Shown here one piece after another: positions 9,639 through 20,357 of a DNA stretch of 64,000 bases (within the stretch, counting starts at the first letter, position 1; each line of letters begins with the position of its first letter). The notes under the pieces are model-generated. The model saw nothing but the letters and a program-made list of their open reading frames with translations. It was not told the origin of the DNA and did not search any database. The translations under genes were made by a program, and so were the position numbers. This stretch comes from Gerris lacustris (taxonomy: Eukaryota; Arthropoda; Insecta; Hemiptera; Gerridae): contig OX578276.1 of NCBI GenBank assembly GCA_951217055.1, forward strand, positions 70,378,144 to 70,442,143, in the 5' to 3' direction.

Positions 9639-12111
9639 TATTTCTATAATCCCCTCTTTTTGGATAAAATAATCCCAACAAAAACACTAGTGTAAAAAAA
9701 TAAGCCAAGCCTCGCGTGAGAAGTTATGAGATCACAGGTTTAGCCTAATCTCCCACTGTCCGAGTAAGTTCTACAAGGTCAAATTTATCCAGTGCAAGTA
9801 CATAATGTTTGTTTGTCCCTCTCTCTATTCTCTTTCCCAAATCACTCTACCCGTTAATTTTAAAAACATTTTCTGACTTGGCAAATACGCATCACAAACT
9901 TAAATCAAATAATAAATATTATTTTTTCATTTGAGCTTCGCATTACAAGGATGCAAATTTGTATACGACACTGCATTTAATTTTCTTTATTAAATTAGGT
10001 TAAATACTATATTAAAAATAATAATTAAAGTGTATTAAATTATTATCTAGATGCATCAATACTAAAAAGGATTTTCTATATAATTTAACAATAAGTCTTG
10101 TCTAAACTATTACTGCATACGGAAAAAAGAAGGCGATATTATTAAGAAGAAAATTGAATTCTTACAGATGAAAATTAATGATTAAACAGAAGAGTTAATA
10201 CGCATGGAAGTAATGAGACTTATGGGAAACGAGGGGAGTAACTGTACTTTGCAAAAAATGTATGTTTTTTTTTTAAATACGCACATAAAAAAAGGAAAAT
10301 TATGTATGTTCTTAATCAATTCATTCGTAACTTAAAACACCATTAGTTATAAATTTATGTAATTCAATTATAAAACCTACACTTTTATGCTAAGATATAC
10401 ATCAATATTTTGTTTAATTTCGTAATAAATATAACGAATATAATTATTATAAAAACTATGCAAATATAATATACCCAAAAATAAAGTTGTTACATTTACT
10501 GACACGATAAAATATCAATCTAAAGCACGAATACACCGAAAAAATAATCTTATAAAAAACTTATTAAAAATATTATAGTGATAAAGTAAAAGAAAAGGTC
10601 AAAATAATAAAAATTGGTTGCCAAAAGAAACAGTTTTTTCCAAGTTAAAAAATGTATGGTAGGAATATTCATCCGTATTTTTATTGTAATTTTGTATAAC
10701 ATTACTTATCCTAAATTATATAAATGGAAACACAAATAATATAAATATTTTTAAGAAAAAACAATAAATTAATGTTATATACAGTATTTTTTATGAATAA
10801 AGTAAAACACGGAAAGGGGGGAAGCACGCCAAGTAATTTACATATCCTTACTTATACTATTTGCAAATAAGAATTTCAAATTTTTTGTATTCATTCATTA
10901 TTCATTGTGTGATTTGACTGAGAAGCCAAGAGACCTTATTGGGATTACTTAGTTACAGTTACTCTATAATGGATTCAAACATTAAGCACTATCGATGTAC
11001 ATCTTTATGCAAATTGTCATATAATTACGAATGTAGTTCACCACTTTTTTTTGGTGTTGTGTAACATGAAAGTAAAATGTTTAATATTCATTTAACCTTA
11101 CTACTTTGTAAGTTATTCGCATTTCTTGAGAAAAAAATGTTGATTGAGGAATAATACTGTAGTTTAGACAGTGGTTTTAAATCGCTATCGTACCTTAATT
11201 TTTTTTAAATAAATAAATCGTAGTTAAGTAAATAAATCTTACCTTAGATTAGAAAGTAATAATTATAGACTGATAATTACCTACTAAAATATGAATTTGT
11301 GTTTTAGTTGCGCAATTAGAAAAAACGTAAAAAAATAACAAATGAATAAATAACAAAAAAAATCGACTTTTGATACGTATTTTTATTTTTTAAACCTTAA
11401 AAATACTTTAAAATCATTTACCTAGCATCCTTAAATTACTATCTCAATTGTAATTTGCTTTTTTAGAGTTTCTTAGATAATGCTCGAAATCCTTATGCCG
11501 AGGGTGATGTGTGTGTCTGTCCGTGAAACTTTAGCACACACTTGACCTGTTTATTTTCTTTTGTGTGGGATCTATTAAATTTTTTTTTTTTTTACTTTCA
11601 TGGATGGGATGGGGAAAACTAAAAAGTGATTTTAGCATATAATAGCGTAAATGCCGAATAATCTACGAAACCCTAAATATTTGCTTGATGCAAGTACTTT
11701 CCTGTGATTTTTTCAGTATTACGAATGCTATCTCTACGCCTTGACAATCATCAAGACCTTGTAGATTTTATTAACTTGATTTATATCAGCTAACTACCAT
11801 AAGGTAATATTGCTGCGAGAGTAATTTTCTTTACCAAACATGGTTTACTCCCCTGATAAACTTTTTATGGTTTAAACTTATGGACTATTCTTCTTTACAG
11901 AATATAATTTTCATTAAATTACATAATTTTATACACTAATTGTGAAATGATCATCCACGACGGTGATTCTAAATTAATGGTTAGTTTAATTCAATTTATA
12001 ATGTCCGAAATGACGTGATAGTTTAAAGACTTTAAGTAGTCCATAAATCTTAGAGTTGGAGTGTGGATATAATAGTTGGAAATTTAGTAAATTAATAGCT
12101 TTACTTAACAC

Positions 12112-12114
<3 letters not shown>
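9639..12114. other. AT-rich intergenic sequence
   Basis: About 2.5 kb with no supported gene. A fragment at about 11505-11560 (GTGTGTGTCTGTCCGTGA ... CTTGACCTGTTTATT) resembles one end of the repeat at 31100-31840. Homopolymer tracts are present, such as a T run at 11579-11594. Confidence 0.5.
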
Positions 12115-12165
<51 letters not shown>

Positions 12166-12213
12166 CACAATAAATATATAATACATAATATATATATATA
12201 TATATAATAATGG

Positions 12214-12265
<52 letters not shown>

Positions 12266-12271
12266 TTTTTT
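12115..12271. repeat. (TA)n microsatellites with poly-T
   Basis: Pure TA repeats at 12115-12164, 12189-12206 and 12220-12248 are followed by a T run to about 12271. Apparent ORFs across this block (YIYIYI repeats) are artefacts of the microsatellite. Confidence 0.95.
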
Positions 12272-12334
12272 GCCTTTAGAATAAAACAATATTATGGATA
12301 AACAAAGATGAATATAATTTTTCGAATTCAAAGT

Positions 12335-14155
12335 TATAGGCCAGTAGCATTAGATACAAAAATCACCCTATTCTGAAAAAAATCCTACACAAGGTTTTTT
12401 GTTCTAATAGCCTTATTTATGTCCCAATATTATGACTATCCTTGAAGAGGGGTGTTTGTGCGATTTTTCGCTTATATCTTCTAAAATATTCAACATTTTG
12501 ACAAATTTATTTCAATATATGATGTAGAGCATTAAATTATGCGTTAAATAAGACCTAAAGAAGATGCGTATTCTTTGGACCACCTGGTACCAAACTATCA
12601 GGTTAAAGTTGGACCAATTTTCCTCATTTACGAAAAATATTTGTTTCAATGTTTTTCTCAAATATCTTCTAAAAGAACCTGTTTATCAAAAAAAGATTCT
12701 ATATAAAAGTTTTAGAGCATTAAAATTTTGCGTCGAATGAAACCAAAAACGAATTATATAGCGAACTATAGTAGATCAAAGTTGGACCTATTTTCAGCAT
12801 CAATAATAAAGATGGTTTCAACTTGAGATTTTAGAAAATATATTAAAAAATGATAAATGGACCAATCTGACCAATTGCCAACGTCAGTTTCGATGACTCG
12901 GGAGCAATTCCTTTCAAATGACAGGAACAAGAAGTGACTCATCAGCTTGATTACTAAGACGTTGGAAAGTGAAGGCATTTCAAGCATGCAACCTCGCGAG
13001 GATGCTGACCGTATGACCGCCGTTACAGCCATAGAAGTCATCCAGACTCATGAGAAGGTTGCTGTAGTCGGCGAGGATACAGATTTATTGGTCATCCTCA
13101 CTGCTCTAGCCACAACATCTATTATTGGACCATATTATTGTTAACCTGTTTTTGACCCACTTCTACATATCCCTGAAGTTGAATCATCGATTTTAATTAA
13201 TGTTAGCAAATGGTTCAATTGATCCATTTATTATTTTTGAAGAAAAACTTGAAGTTGAATCCAATTTTTTTTACTGATGTTGAAAATTGGTTTATTAGGC
13301 CAAATTGACCCATTCATAATTTTCGAAGAAGGTATTTTCTCAAATCTGAAGTTAAAATCAACTACTTCCACGGATGGTCCATAAAATTCATTCTTGGTTT
13401 AGTTCGACGCACAATTTATTGGTATAAAACTTTTATATGGAACACTTTTATGATGAACAGGTTGTTTTCGAAGGTATTTGTGTGAAACTTACGTTAAAAC
13501 GAAAATGTTTCGTAAATGTGGAAAATTGGTCCAACTTTGACCTATTGTAGTTTAGTAGCTGGTGGTCCAAATAATACGCTTTTGGTTTTATTCTACGCCG
13601 AATTTAATGTTGTACATCTTATATTTAAGGATATTTTCATAATTTTGATTAATTAAGAAGATATAAGCGAAAAACCACATAAACCTACCCTTGGGGAGGG
13701 GAGTAGGGGTACATTCTCACCCCTCCCTCCTTTTCCGCAGCTCCACCGAGTGGGGAAAACCCAGGATAGTCATATTGGGTCACTAATGATTAAAACCAAA
13801 TAAACCTTTGGTAGGAATTATTTCCGAATTGGGTGATTTTTTGTTAAAGCTTCTAGCCTACTACGGAATTTTAGTAGCGGGTGGTCCAAAAAATTCGCTC
13901 TTGGTCTCTTCGGTGCAGAATTTAATACTCTATCATTTATTTTTGAAGCCTTTTTTAAATTATTTTTAGTTTAGGAGATATAGGTAAGTGAAAAACCACA
14001 CATCCTTTATCGGGGTACATTTTTACCCCTCCTCCTTTTTCCACTGATCCGGCGAGGGGGAAAACCTAAATAGATATAATATAGGGTCACAAATGAGGCC
14101 ATTAAAAAACGAAAAACCTTTTGTAGGATTGGATGTTAACCGCTACTGGCCTATA
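12335..14155. mobile_element. 1.8-kb long-TIR (fold-back) element carrying a captured gene fragment
   Basis: Ends are exact inverted copies: TATAGGCCAGTAGC (12335-12348) and GCTACTGGCCTATA (14142-14155). Similarity continues inward for hundreds of bases: the left arm 12335-~12870 is inverted relative to the right side. The right arm is present about twice in tandem (about 13540-13865 and 13866-14155), each copy holding a GGTGGTCCAAA block and an ACCCCTCC...GGGGAAAACC block. Because TATA is its own complement it could be TIR or a TA/TATA target duplication. Between the arms sits a fragment of the 'GEDTDLLV' family (12880-13144). No transposase seen. Confidence 0.82.
12880..13144 (+). pseudogene. 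Fragment of the 'GEDTDLLV' multicopy protein family inside a fold-back element
   Basis: Plus-strand translation gives MTREQFLSNDRNKK, a stop, LISLITKTLESEGISS, then DADRMTAVTAIEVIQ and VAVVGEDTDLLVILTALA before a stop at 13142. Blocks and spacing match the minus-strand relic at 3150-4355 (LSNEHNK, DADTLIV, VGEDIDILVIL). The N-terminal VVFDGY part and the C-terminal CDTTSA and Cys-rich parts are missing. The fragment is therefore a central piece, broken by at least one stop, and lies in the spacer between the long inverted arms. Confidence 0.75.
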
Positions 14156-15118
14156 CACTCCTCTAATTGAAATAAAATTTCCTATAGATGTTAAGCAGAT
14201 TTTTCATTTTATTATTTTATTGTACTGGTGATATATTTAAAGGTAATGAAGGTTTGATTACTTTAACATGGAGTCCATAAAGTATAACATGAGTTAAGTT
14301 ATTACAGGTTACGACATTTTTCTTATTTAAGGCAGTAAAGCTATGAGGAAAAGTATTTTATACTTTGTAACTTTGCTCTTGATCCACTTGTTCCAAGTTA
14401 GTTGGTATCCTCTTTCTAGATGATGTTATTAGGAGGGAACCCTGTTCTAGAAAGAAACATTTTTCTCCGTTAAATTGTCTGGTTTCCCGTCAAAGTAATT
14501 GCGACCCTGGCATCGTCTACATACGAGTTTTACCCTAGAATGACCTAGAAACAGAATCGTAACTTTTGTAGCTATGTTTTTTTTTTGTTTTTTTTTCGAC
14601 TTTTCAAATACCTAAACTAAACTAGGCCACCAATACGCCTTACTTTATGTCTGACAGTAATATGTTTTTAAATAAGCATTTACCAACTGATAAAAAAAAA
14701 AAAAAAAAAATACATTTGCTCTAAATAATTTATCATTATTGAAAAACATAATAGCAATAATTATATTAACTATTACTAATAAGTAAATATATTTATTGTA
14801 CTGACTTAAAATTGTTTTACGTCATGTGATTTATTATAATATGGACAGACTGATTTGGATTACAAAGAAATTTAATCTTCTGAATACTAGCTTTTTTTCT
14901 TTTTCTTTTTTATATGTAAGATAGTCAAACCTTAAATGCGCTGTTTAAAATTACTTTCCAATGAGATTAAATGCGACTATCACGCAATACAGAAAATATC
15001 TAATTAAGGTTTATGTAAGTGTCTTCAGGTCAAGTTCCATGTAAGATAGTAATAATTTTTAACGTTGGTACGTATTAATGGCAAATTAATTGAGTTAAGT
15101 ATTTCAGAATCAAACTAT
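14156..15118. other. AT-rich intergenic sequence
   Basis: No gene supported. Contains T-rich and A-rich runs at 14578-14598 and 14692-14710. Confidence 0.5.
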
Positions 15119-15155
15119 GGTCATTTACATCTGATAATATCAGATGTAAATGACC
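15119..15155. repeat. Perfect 37-bp palindrome
   Basis: Two 17-base arms, GGTCATTTACATCTGAT and its exact complement, separated by AAT. No flanking U-run or gene suggests a role. Confidence 0.9.
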
Positions 15156-15267
15156 TATATATTATATAAATTATATATTACACACATATAATTTTAAGAT
15201 TTTTTTTTCGCAACACAATGTTCAATATATACTTACTTTCCAATGTTCATGGTGTATATATATACAA

Positions 15268-15405
15268 ACGAGCCCTTAGACCGGTGGCAACTTAATTTTA
15301 TATTTAGACAAAAAAGTAAAATTAAGTAAAATAATTAGGTAAGTTATTATAAATAAGATATGATATCAATATTAAGACCTCCAAATAAATAAATAAATAA
15401 ATAAA
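15268..15405 (+). repeat. Dispersed repeat, copy 1 (pair of 50857-50960)
   Basis: GAGCCCTTAGACCGGTGGC followed by AATTTTATATTTAGACAAAA and AGTAAAATTAAGTAAAAT matches 50857-50945 in the same orientation. Here it ends near an (AAAT)n tail at 15385-15405, as a short retroposon might. Confidence 0.55.
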
Positions 15406-15526
15406 TTATTGGCTTAAATGTGGTTGCCTTAGCTTGGCAATAACAAATCATTTTAAGGTGAGTCTTCGGGACAATACTCGATTACTCGATTATATAAAGG
15501 ATCTACTTATTTTATGTTTTTAATTA

Positions 15527-16057
15527 TTGCTTCCGTGTTCAACGAAGGTAACAGAAGCTATGTGATCGTTCTGAAGAACGAACATTTTTTGTCTCCGATT
15601 TCAAAAATTCCAAGAAATCCGTTTCAGACATCAGGGAACATTTATGGTTTCGTGTCTAACTGTCGGTTTGTCTCCCCATTTTTGCGAAACAACATATCTT
15701 AAAAACTATTTGTTCTATTTTAATGAAATTTGGATGGTAGACCCTAGTGAGCCCATATAAGTTTTAACCTTCTGCGACTATTTGTTTCTCATCCACATAT
15801 GCACAAACATACATTTATTACACCCATATCTTCAAAAATACTCAAAAGCCCAAGATTAATTTCAACCGTCTGCGCTTTTTAAATTTTTCTGATTTGAAAC
15901 TTAAATATTGTAAAATATCGAAACAATTTTGACAGGTTAAAATTAACGAGAAAAAATTAAATAAATTGGACAATAATAGGTTGTAAAAGCATAAAATCAT
16001 TGAAGTATACAAAGAGGATGCGAGGAAGCTATGTGCCACACTAATTGACAAACTTTT
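15527..16057 (+). repeat. Dispersed ~550-bp repeat family, near full-length copy
   Basis: Begins TTGCTTCCGTGTTCAACG and ends GCTATGTGCCACACTAATT. It contains the family hallmarks GGTAACAGAAGCTATGTGA, TTCAGACATCAGGGAAC, ATGAAATTTGGATGGTAG and AGGATGCGAGGAAGC. Frames across it are not conserved between copies, so it is unlikely to be coding. Confidence 0.8.
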
Positions 16058-16099
16058 TACTTTTCCTCACTACCTATAGTAGGAAAAGTATTGTTTTCA

Positions 16100-16705
16100 C
16101 CAAAAATTTTTTTTTTTCGATATTTTAACGGAATTATCCGTTTTGGGTGTTTTTAAGACCTCCAGAGTGGTTTTCAGCATGACGTCTGCATGTATGTGTG
16201 TATGTGTTATCATTGTAGCGCCCAAGGTATTTAACCTAGAGAGTTGAAACTTGGCAGAAAAATCAATCCTTACCTGTAGTGGTGCCGCCCGGAAAATCAA
16301 CTTTTTCCGCGATCTTGAACCCAGTTGGCTGAGTCAGCAAAAATTAAAAAAAATCTTAATAAATCGAAAATGGTCCTGATCGAGTTGAAATTTGGCACAG
16401 ATGTACCTTTCTGTATGACAAACAAGCCCACCAAATTTAATTTTGATATTGGCCGCCATTTTGAAGTAATCAATTTTTTAATTTTTAAACTTTGACGGTT
16501 AATAATACCAAAAGTATAAATAGGTTTTTGACATATAGCATATCGTTGGAACTGGAAAACAATTATGGAACAAATAAAAGAAAAACCCGATGATATTCCA
16601 TTAATTAGTTTAAAAGTTATAAGCGAATATCATTATTTATTAGTGCGATAATTTTGATGACGTCAAAGTTTGTTTATATCTGTCAACATACCGCCAAACT
16701 TCAAA
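16100..16705 (+). repeat. Dispersed repeat (related to 38600-39920), left of a Helitron
   Basis: Contains GAGAGTTGAAACTTGGCAG near 16237, GAAATTTGGCACAGATG near 16386 and TTTGATATTGGCCGCCATTT near 16442. These are also found, more diverged, at 38700-38880 and 39740-39775. The Helitron at 16706 inserts at its right side. No coding signal. Confidence 0.6.
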
Positions 16706-17610
16706 TCTATATATATAAAAGTCAACGTATGTGTGTGTGTGTGTGTGTGTTTGTTTGTTCTTTATACAAATCTACAGTTTTAGTCCGATCTCGATGAAAA
16801 TTTTCACACTTGACCTTCAAAGCAAGGAAACAATCAAGGTCTACATGTTTTTTCGAAATTTCAATTTTGGTACACAGGGGTACGGGGTACAAGTAATAAA
16901 TACGGGGTCAAAATAATGAATACCCTTCGTGATGCATATCGTTGAAAAGCTCTTTAAGGGTACAGTAATTGTTGTTATGTATAGTTTTGTCATATTTTCA
17001 TTTAGGAGGGGGGTAAATATAACTATATCTATATATAGAAAGAAGAGTATCTATATAAGAGAATGTTTTTTATACAAATCTACAGTTTTATCCCAATTTG
17101 ATGAATATTTACACTCTTTTTCTTCCAAACAAGGTGAAGGTCACAGCCTACATCATTTTCCGAAATTAAAATTTTGGTACACAGAGGTACGGGGTACAAA
17201 TGTCAAAGTAATGGATACCCTTCATGATGCATATCGTTGAAAAGCTTTTTAAGAGTACAGTAACTGTTGTTAAGTACGTTTTTGTCATATTTTTATTTAG
17301 GAGGGGGGTAAAATGGAAATGTATATCTATATATATAAAAATCAACGTATGTGTGAGTATGTTCTTTATACAAATCTACAGTTTTAGTTCGATGTCAATA
17401 AAAATTTGCCCACTTGTCCTTGAAAGCAAGGGGAAAATTACAGCCTACATGAATTTTCGAAATTTAAGTTTGGTACACAGAGGTATGGTATAAGTAATGA
17501 ATACGGGGTCAATGTAATGAATACCCTTCATGATGCAAAAGCTCTTTAAGAGTACAGTAATAGTTTTTATGTACAGTTTAGTCATATTTTAATTTAGGGG
17601 GGGGGGGGGG
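16706..17610 (+). repeat. Tandem array of three Helitron units
   Basis: Spacing of the common motif TACAAATCTACAGTTTT is about 305-320 bp, from near 16766 to 17075 to 17370. Each unit ends in a G-rich GGAGGGGGGTAAA-type tract, and the last one has expanded to a 13-G run near 17598. Units have diverged from each other by roughly 10-20%, so the expansion is not recent. Confidence 0.8.
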
Positions 17611-17791
17611 CGAATTTAGGATATTTGTAATTAGCTTATCAAAGAGGAGAGGAGGGGGTATAGAAATAGGTGGGAGAGATAGAATCTAGATATTCTTGCA
17701 TAGTAAAATAATTTATATGTTTCATTGTGGTTGTTTATAAACTTATCTAATTATAATAACACTCCGTAGCGAAGCACGGGCACCCAGCTAG
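16706..17791 (+). mobile_element. Non-autonomous Helitron with three tandem ~310-bp units
   Basis: The 5' end is A|TCTATATATATAAAAG at 16706. The 3' end is CCGTAGCGAAGCACGG (short hairpin) followed 8 bp later by CTAG at 17788-17791 and then T. That agrees with Helitron rules: 5' TC, 3' hairpin then CTRR, A/T host dinucleotide. Internally the block TATACAAATCTACAGTTTT...GGTACACAG...GATGCATATCGTTGAAAAG...AGGAGGGGGGTAAA is repeated three times (starts near 16706, 17024 and 17325). The third unit again carries a full 5'-end motif, TCTATATATATAAAAATC. No Rep/helicase gene. A (GT)n run lies at 16730-16752. Confidence 0.82.
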
Positions 17792-17854
17792 TAATTAAAT
17801 AAAATATAGGTATTAAAAATAAGGTTTTTTTTTGTAAGAATGATAATAAATCAG

Positions 17855-17906
17855 TTAGTTCAGAACGGTCACCCACCCTGAGTACTGACCACGTCCAATG
17901 CTGCTT
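17855..17906 (-). ncRNA. 5S rRNA-derived segment (internal control region), probably part of a SINE or other repeat
   Basis: The minus strand reads AAGCAGCATTGGACGTGGTC, then AGTACTCAGGGTGGGTGACC. This matches the box A, intermediate element and box C region of eukaryotic 5S rRNA genes (AAGCAnC.., GTCAGTACTnGG, TGGGTGACC). Only this internal stretch is 5S-like. The sequence upstream (GCAGCAGGAGG) and downstream is not, so it is not a functional 5S gene. A 5S-derived promoter in a repeat is the defining trait of SINE3-type elements. Confidence 0.65.
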
Positions 17907-17929
17907 CCTCCTGCTGCTTTGACGCAGGA

Positions 17930-18056
17930 GAGGCCACTTTAGTGGCCTCTGAAGTGAGGAAAAGTTCCGAGGTACCCCGTACCCGATTTGTTTTATTTTA
18001 TTCACAAATATTTTTATTTTTGAAACCCCCGGGCTACGCCGGGTACTTCAGCTATT
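17930..18056 (+). mobile_element. Second Helitron-like 3' end
   Basis: CCCGGGCTACGCCGGGT (18028-18044) folds as a stem CCCGG/CCGGG and is followed by ACTTCAGCTATT. Position and hairpin match insect Helitron 3' ends, but the canonical CTAGT reads CTATT, so it is decayed. At 17930-17955 there is also a GGCCACTTTAGTGGCC palindrome. The 5' end of this unit was not found. Confidence 0.5.
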
Positions 18057-18176
18057 TGATTAGTAAACAAAGGAATAGATCAAGTCGAAATAAATTTGAA
18101 CATGTTCCGAACTCAAAAGGTTTTTTTTTTGTGAATATTTATAAGTTAAAAGAAAACAAATAAAAAATATTGAAAA

Positions 18177-18269
18177 TGGCAACGAATTTATTAGTGATTA
18201 GTCATAGTGACAAAGAAATGGATCAAATCTTGATTAGATATAATGTAAAAAAGATTGTGATGTAGTTGT
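18177..18269 (+). CDS. Unidentified 30-residue open frame
   Basis: ATG at 18177 follows TTGAA and opens MATNLLVISHSDKEMDQIL..., stopping at a TAG after VKKIVM. I do not recognise it. It is listed only because a possible exon (18413-18478) and a decayed coding stretch (18560-19010) follow on the same strand. It could be chance. Confidence 0.15.
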
Positions 18270-18412
18270 AATGAAATGAAAATGTTTATTTATGAAGTAA
18301 AATGGTTTCAATATTTTGGTTGAGGTTCAGGTAAGTATGTTTACTTGAAAGATAACTGTGCATAATGTTTTAAAGATAGACGATAAGAAAAAATTTGCCT
18401 TAATTTTTTTTA

Positions 18413-18478
18413 GGAGAATAACATTATAAAAAGTAGAATGAATATAGATCAGAATAAATTGCCTGAAAAACCTTCAGG
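18413..18478 (+). CDS. Possible 65-bp internal exon of an unknown gene
   Basis: Preceded by TTTTTTTTAG (good pyrimidine tract and AG) and followed by a CAG|GTAAGTTG donor. In one frame it reads ENNIIKSRMNIDQNKLPEKPS without a stop. Both splice signals match consensus unusually well for this AT-rich background. The partner exons are not certain. The stretch downstream at 18560 on the same strand is broken by stops. Confidence 0.25.
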
Positions 18479-18559
18479 TAAGTTGTAAGGTTTAGATTTT
18501 CACTCAGATCGACTCGGTATTCTGGAAGAGTAAAGATTATCATTGAATAGATAGCTTTT

Positions 18560-19012
18560 ATGGCTACCGACCTATCAAGAGAATGGGCAATTTGCTGAGG
18601 AAAAATATATTATCAACCTGTCTTAAAGATTATTTTCAAGAGGGTTTATAATGAAAATCGCTTCAAAATTGAACGTTTCTATAATGACCTAACTATTCTT
18701 CGTAAAACGATGTCTCTTAAATACCTTTTACATTTTTATAAGAATTACAGTGTAGATAATGCAAAAGACCTTTATCAATGAGTGCCGCAATTTTAAAAAC
18801 TTGACGGCATTATAAATATAGATTATTTACCACTAATGAAACTAATTGAAATTATAGGAAGGCAAGCTCCGACATAATACAATATTAGGTTGATTGACAG
18901 CTTAATAACAGTAGATCAATTTTGTTCGTTGAACCAAAAGCTTAGAAGAGATAGAGGGATCAAGTGTGGAAAAACCCTCGAAAAAATCACTTTAAACGGT
19001 TGGTAAACTTTC
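18560..19012 (+). pseudogene. Decayed coding stretch of unknown family
   Basis: A single frame from ATG at 18560 runs about 150 codons with only four stops before the family-like composition ends. Segments include PVLKIIFKRVYNENRFKIER, NDLTILRKTMSLKYLLHFYK, DGIINIDYLPLMKLIEIIGR and LITVDQFCSLNQKLRRDRG. Mixed charged and aromatic composition is unlike the surrounding AT-rich frames, and the text continues after a frame change as RLVNFRNSRGCFQLPN near 18996-19045. I do not recognise the family. Stops make it non-functional. Confidence 0.4.
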
Positions 19013-19061
19013 GTAACAGCAGGGGGTGCTTCCAACTGCCAAACATACTTCATTGTAATAT

Positions 19062-20104
19062 TGTTATCAATAATTTTTTTTTGTCACCTAACATTTCTTC
19101 TTGGATATGAACTATACATAGATGTATGATATAATGATGTAGGTATATCTTATATGTATAGTTGTGATTGAAAATATGTAGTCAAAAGGCTGAAATGATC
19201 GTCTGATTCTTAGTTATATTTATATTGTGGTTAGACAATCATACATTATTTTAGATTAAACAACCTATGTTTTTATTAAAGTGTGAATAAATTGTCATTA
19301 TGTTTGATTACATATTCGTGAACCAATTTTTTAATTATATTTGCTTTTATTGGTAGGAAGTTATTAAATATTTTTTAAGATATCATACTCAAAAAGCCGA
19401 AGTTTAGTTTCAATACAGAATACGATGTGTAACCAATCTAAAAATAGCACTTTCATTAACCAATTTAATCGAACACCTACCATCGAACCGATTACGTACG
19501 ACTTAAATTTAACTAACATTCGGGGAAGAAGTTCTGAACTAATAATCATTTTTAAAAAAGCTGGATTTCAAATGGGAGCCTCTTCTAATTCAACGCAGCA
19601 TTGGTCTACCCCAGTAATAGCATTATGATCATTAGTCTTACTAATAATTTCATCTTATAATTCGTCTTAATAAATATAATATATATTATAACCCATCTCA
19701 AAATAACATTATGGCTCCGGTAAACACAAATAATTTTTTGTTACTTATGCCAATAAAGAACTTGTTTAAAAAAAAAAAAATATATATATATTGCGTATTT
19801 AGTACCTTGACCTTGTTCGTAATTTGTATTTAAAAGCTCTTTTGTTTTACCTTAAAAGGGTGTGCTTTTCATAAGGTATAGCTGTTAAACGTGGTAATTT
19901 TGTGTCACTTTTACCTATTCCAAGAAAATGCCTGATTTAAGCATGTAGTAAATCATTTGATGTCATTAATAACTGATAAAATTAGCTAACATTTTTTAAC
20001 TTCCCACTTCTACCCAAACCTATGACACTAAAGTTTGGGGGAAAATTGTCACAATCATTTCTCATAAAAATAGAAACCAGTTTCGTCTGCACACATACCA
20101 GAAA
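19062..20104. other. AT-rich intergenic sequence
   Basis: No gene supported. The region 19364-19628 is open on both strands over short distances, but neither translation resembles a known domain. Confidence 0.45.
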
Positions 20105-20357
20105 TATTCCCTGATGATGTCTGAAACAGATTATTTGGAAAAACAGGAATTTTGGAATTGGGAGACACAAAAAAAATGCATGACGATCACAATGCTTCCT
20201 TTATCTTTGGTATGCTCAGAAGCAAAATCATATATTTTAGATATAGATATGTTTTTGTATCCATTTTTTAAAAAAAGGAAAACTTAAATAAATTTGATAG
20301 GTATACGCGATAGGACGCGAATAAATTGTGTGCCCCACACTAATTGGCAGACTATTA
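20105..20357. repeat. Dispersed ~550-bp repeat family, two fragments in opposite orientation
   Basis: 20105-20229 (-) has TTCCCTGATGATGTCTGAAA and GCTTCCTTTATCTTTGGTA. 20308-20357 (+) has GATAGGACGCGAATAAA then TGCCCCACACTAATTGGCAG. The middle between them is unrelated. Confidence 0.6.

Noticed and set aside
9471..9695. 74-codon plus-strand frame in the right arm of the 9.1-9.6 kb hairpin
   Set aside because: No recognisable domain, and the arm's inverted copy does not keep the frame.
11986..12331. Minus-strand frames of about 76 codons across the TA repeats
   Set aside because: They consist of YIYIYI and similar runs translated from (TA)n and poly-T tracts.
15514..15702. Open frames in copies of the dispersed repeat (also at 22225, 45103, 46136, 46784 and 63292)
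   Set aside because: Similar peptides arise because the DNA repeat is similar. Frames are not maintained between copies and begin at different places.
16706..17791. Autonomous Helitron
   Set aside because: No Rep or helicase motifs, and the internal sequence is three tandem non-coding units.
17855..17906. Functional 5S rRNA gene
   Set aside because: Only the internal control region matches. Both outer thirds of a 5S gene are absent.
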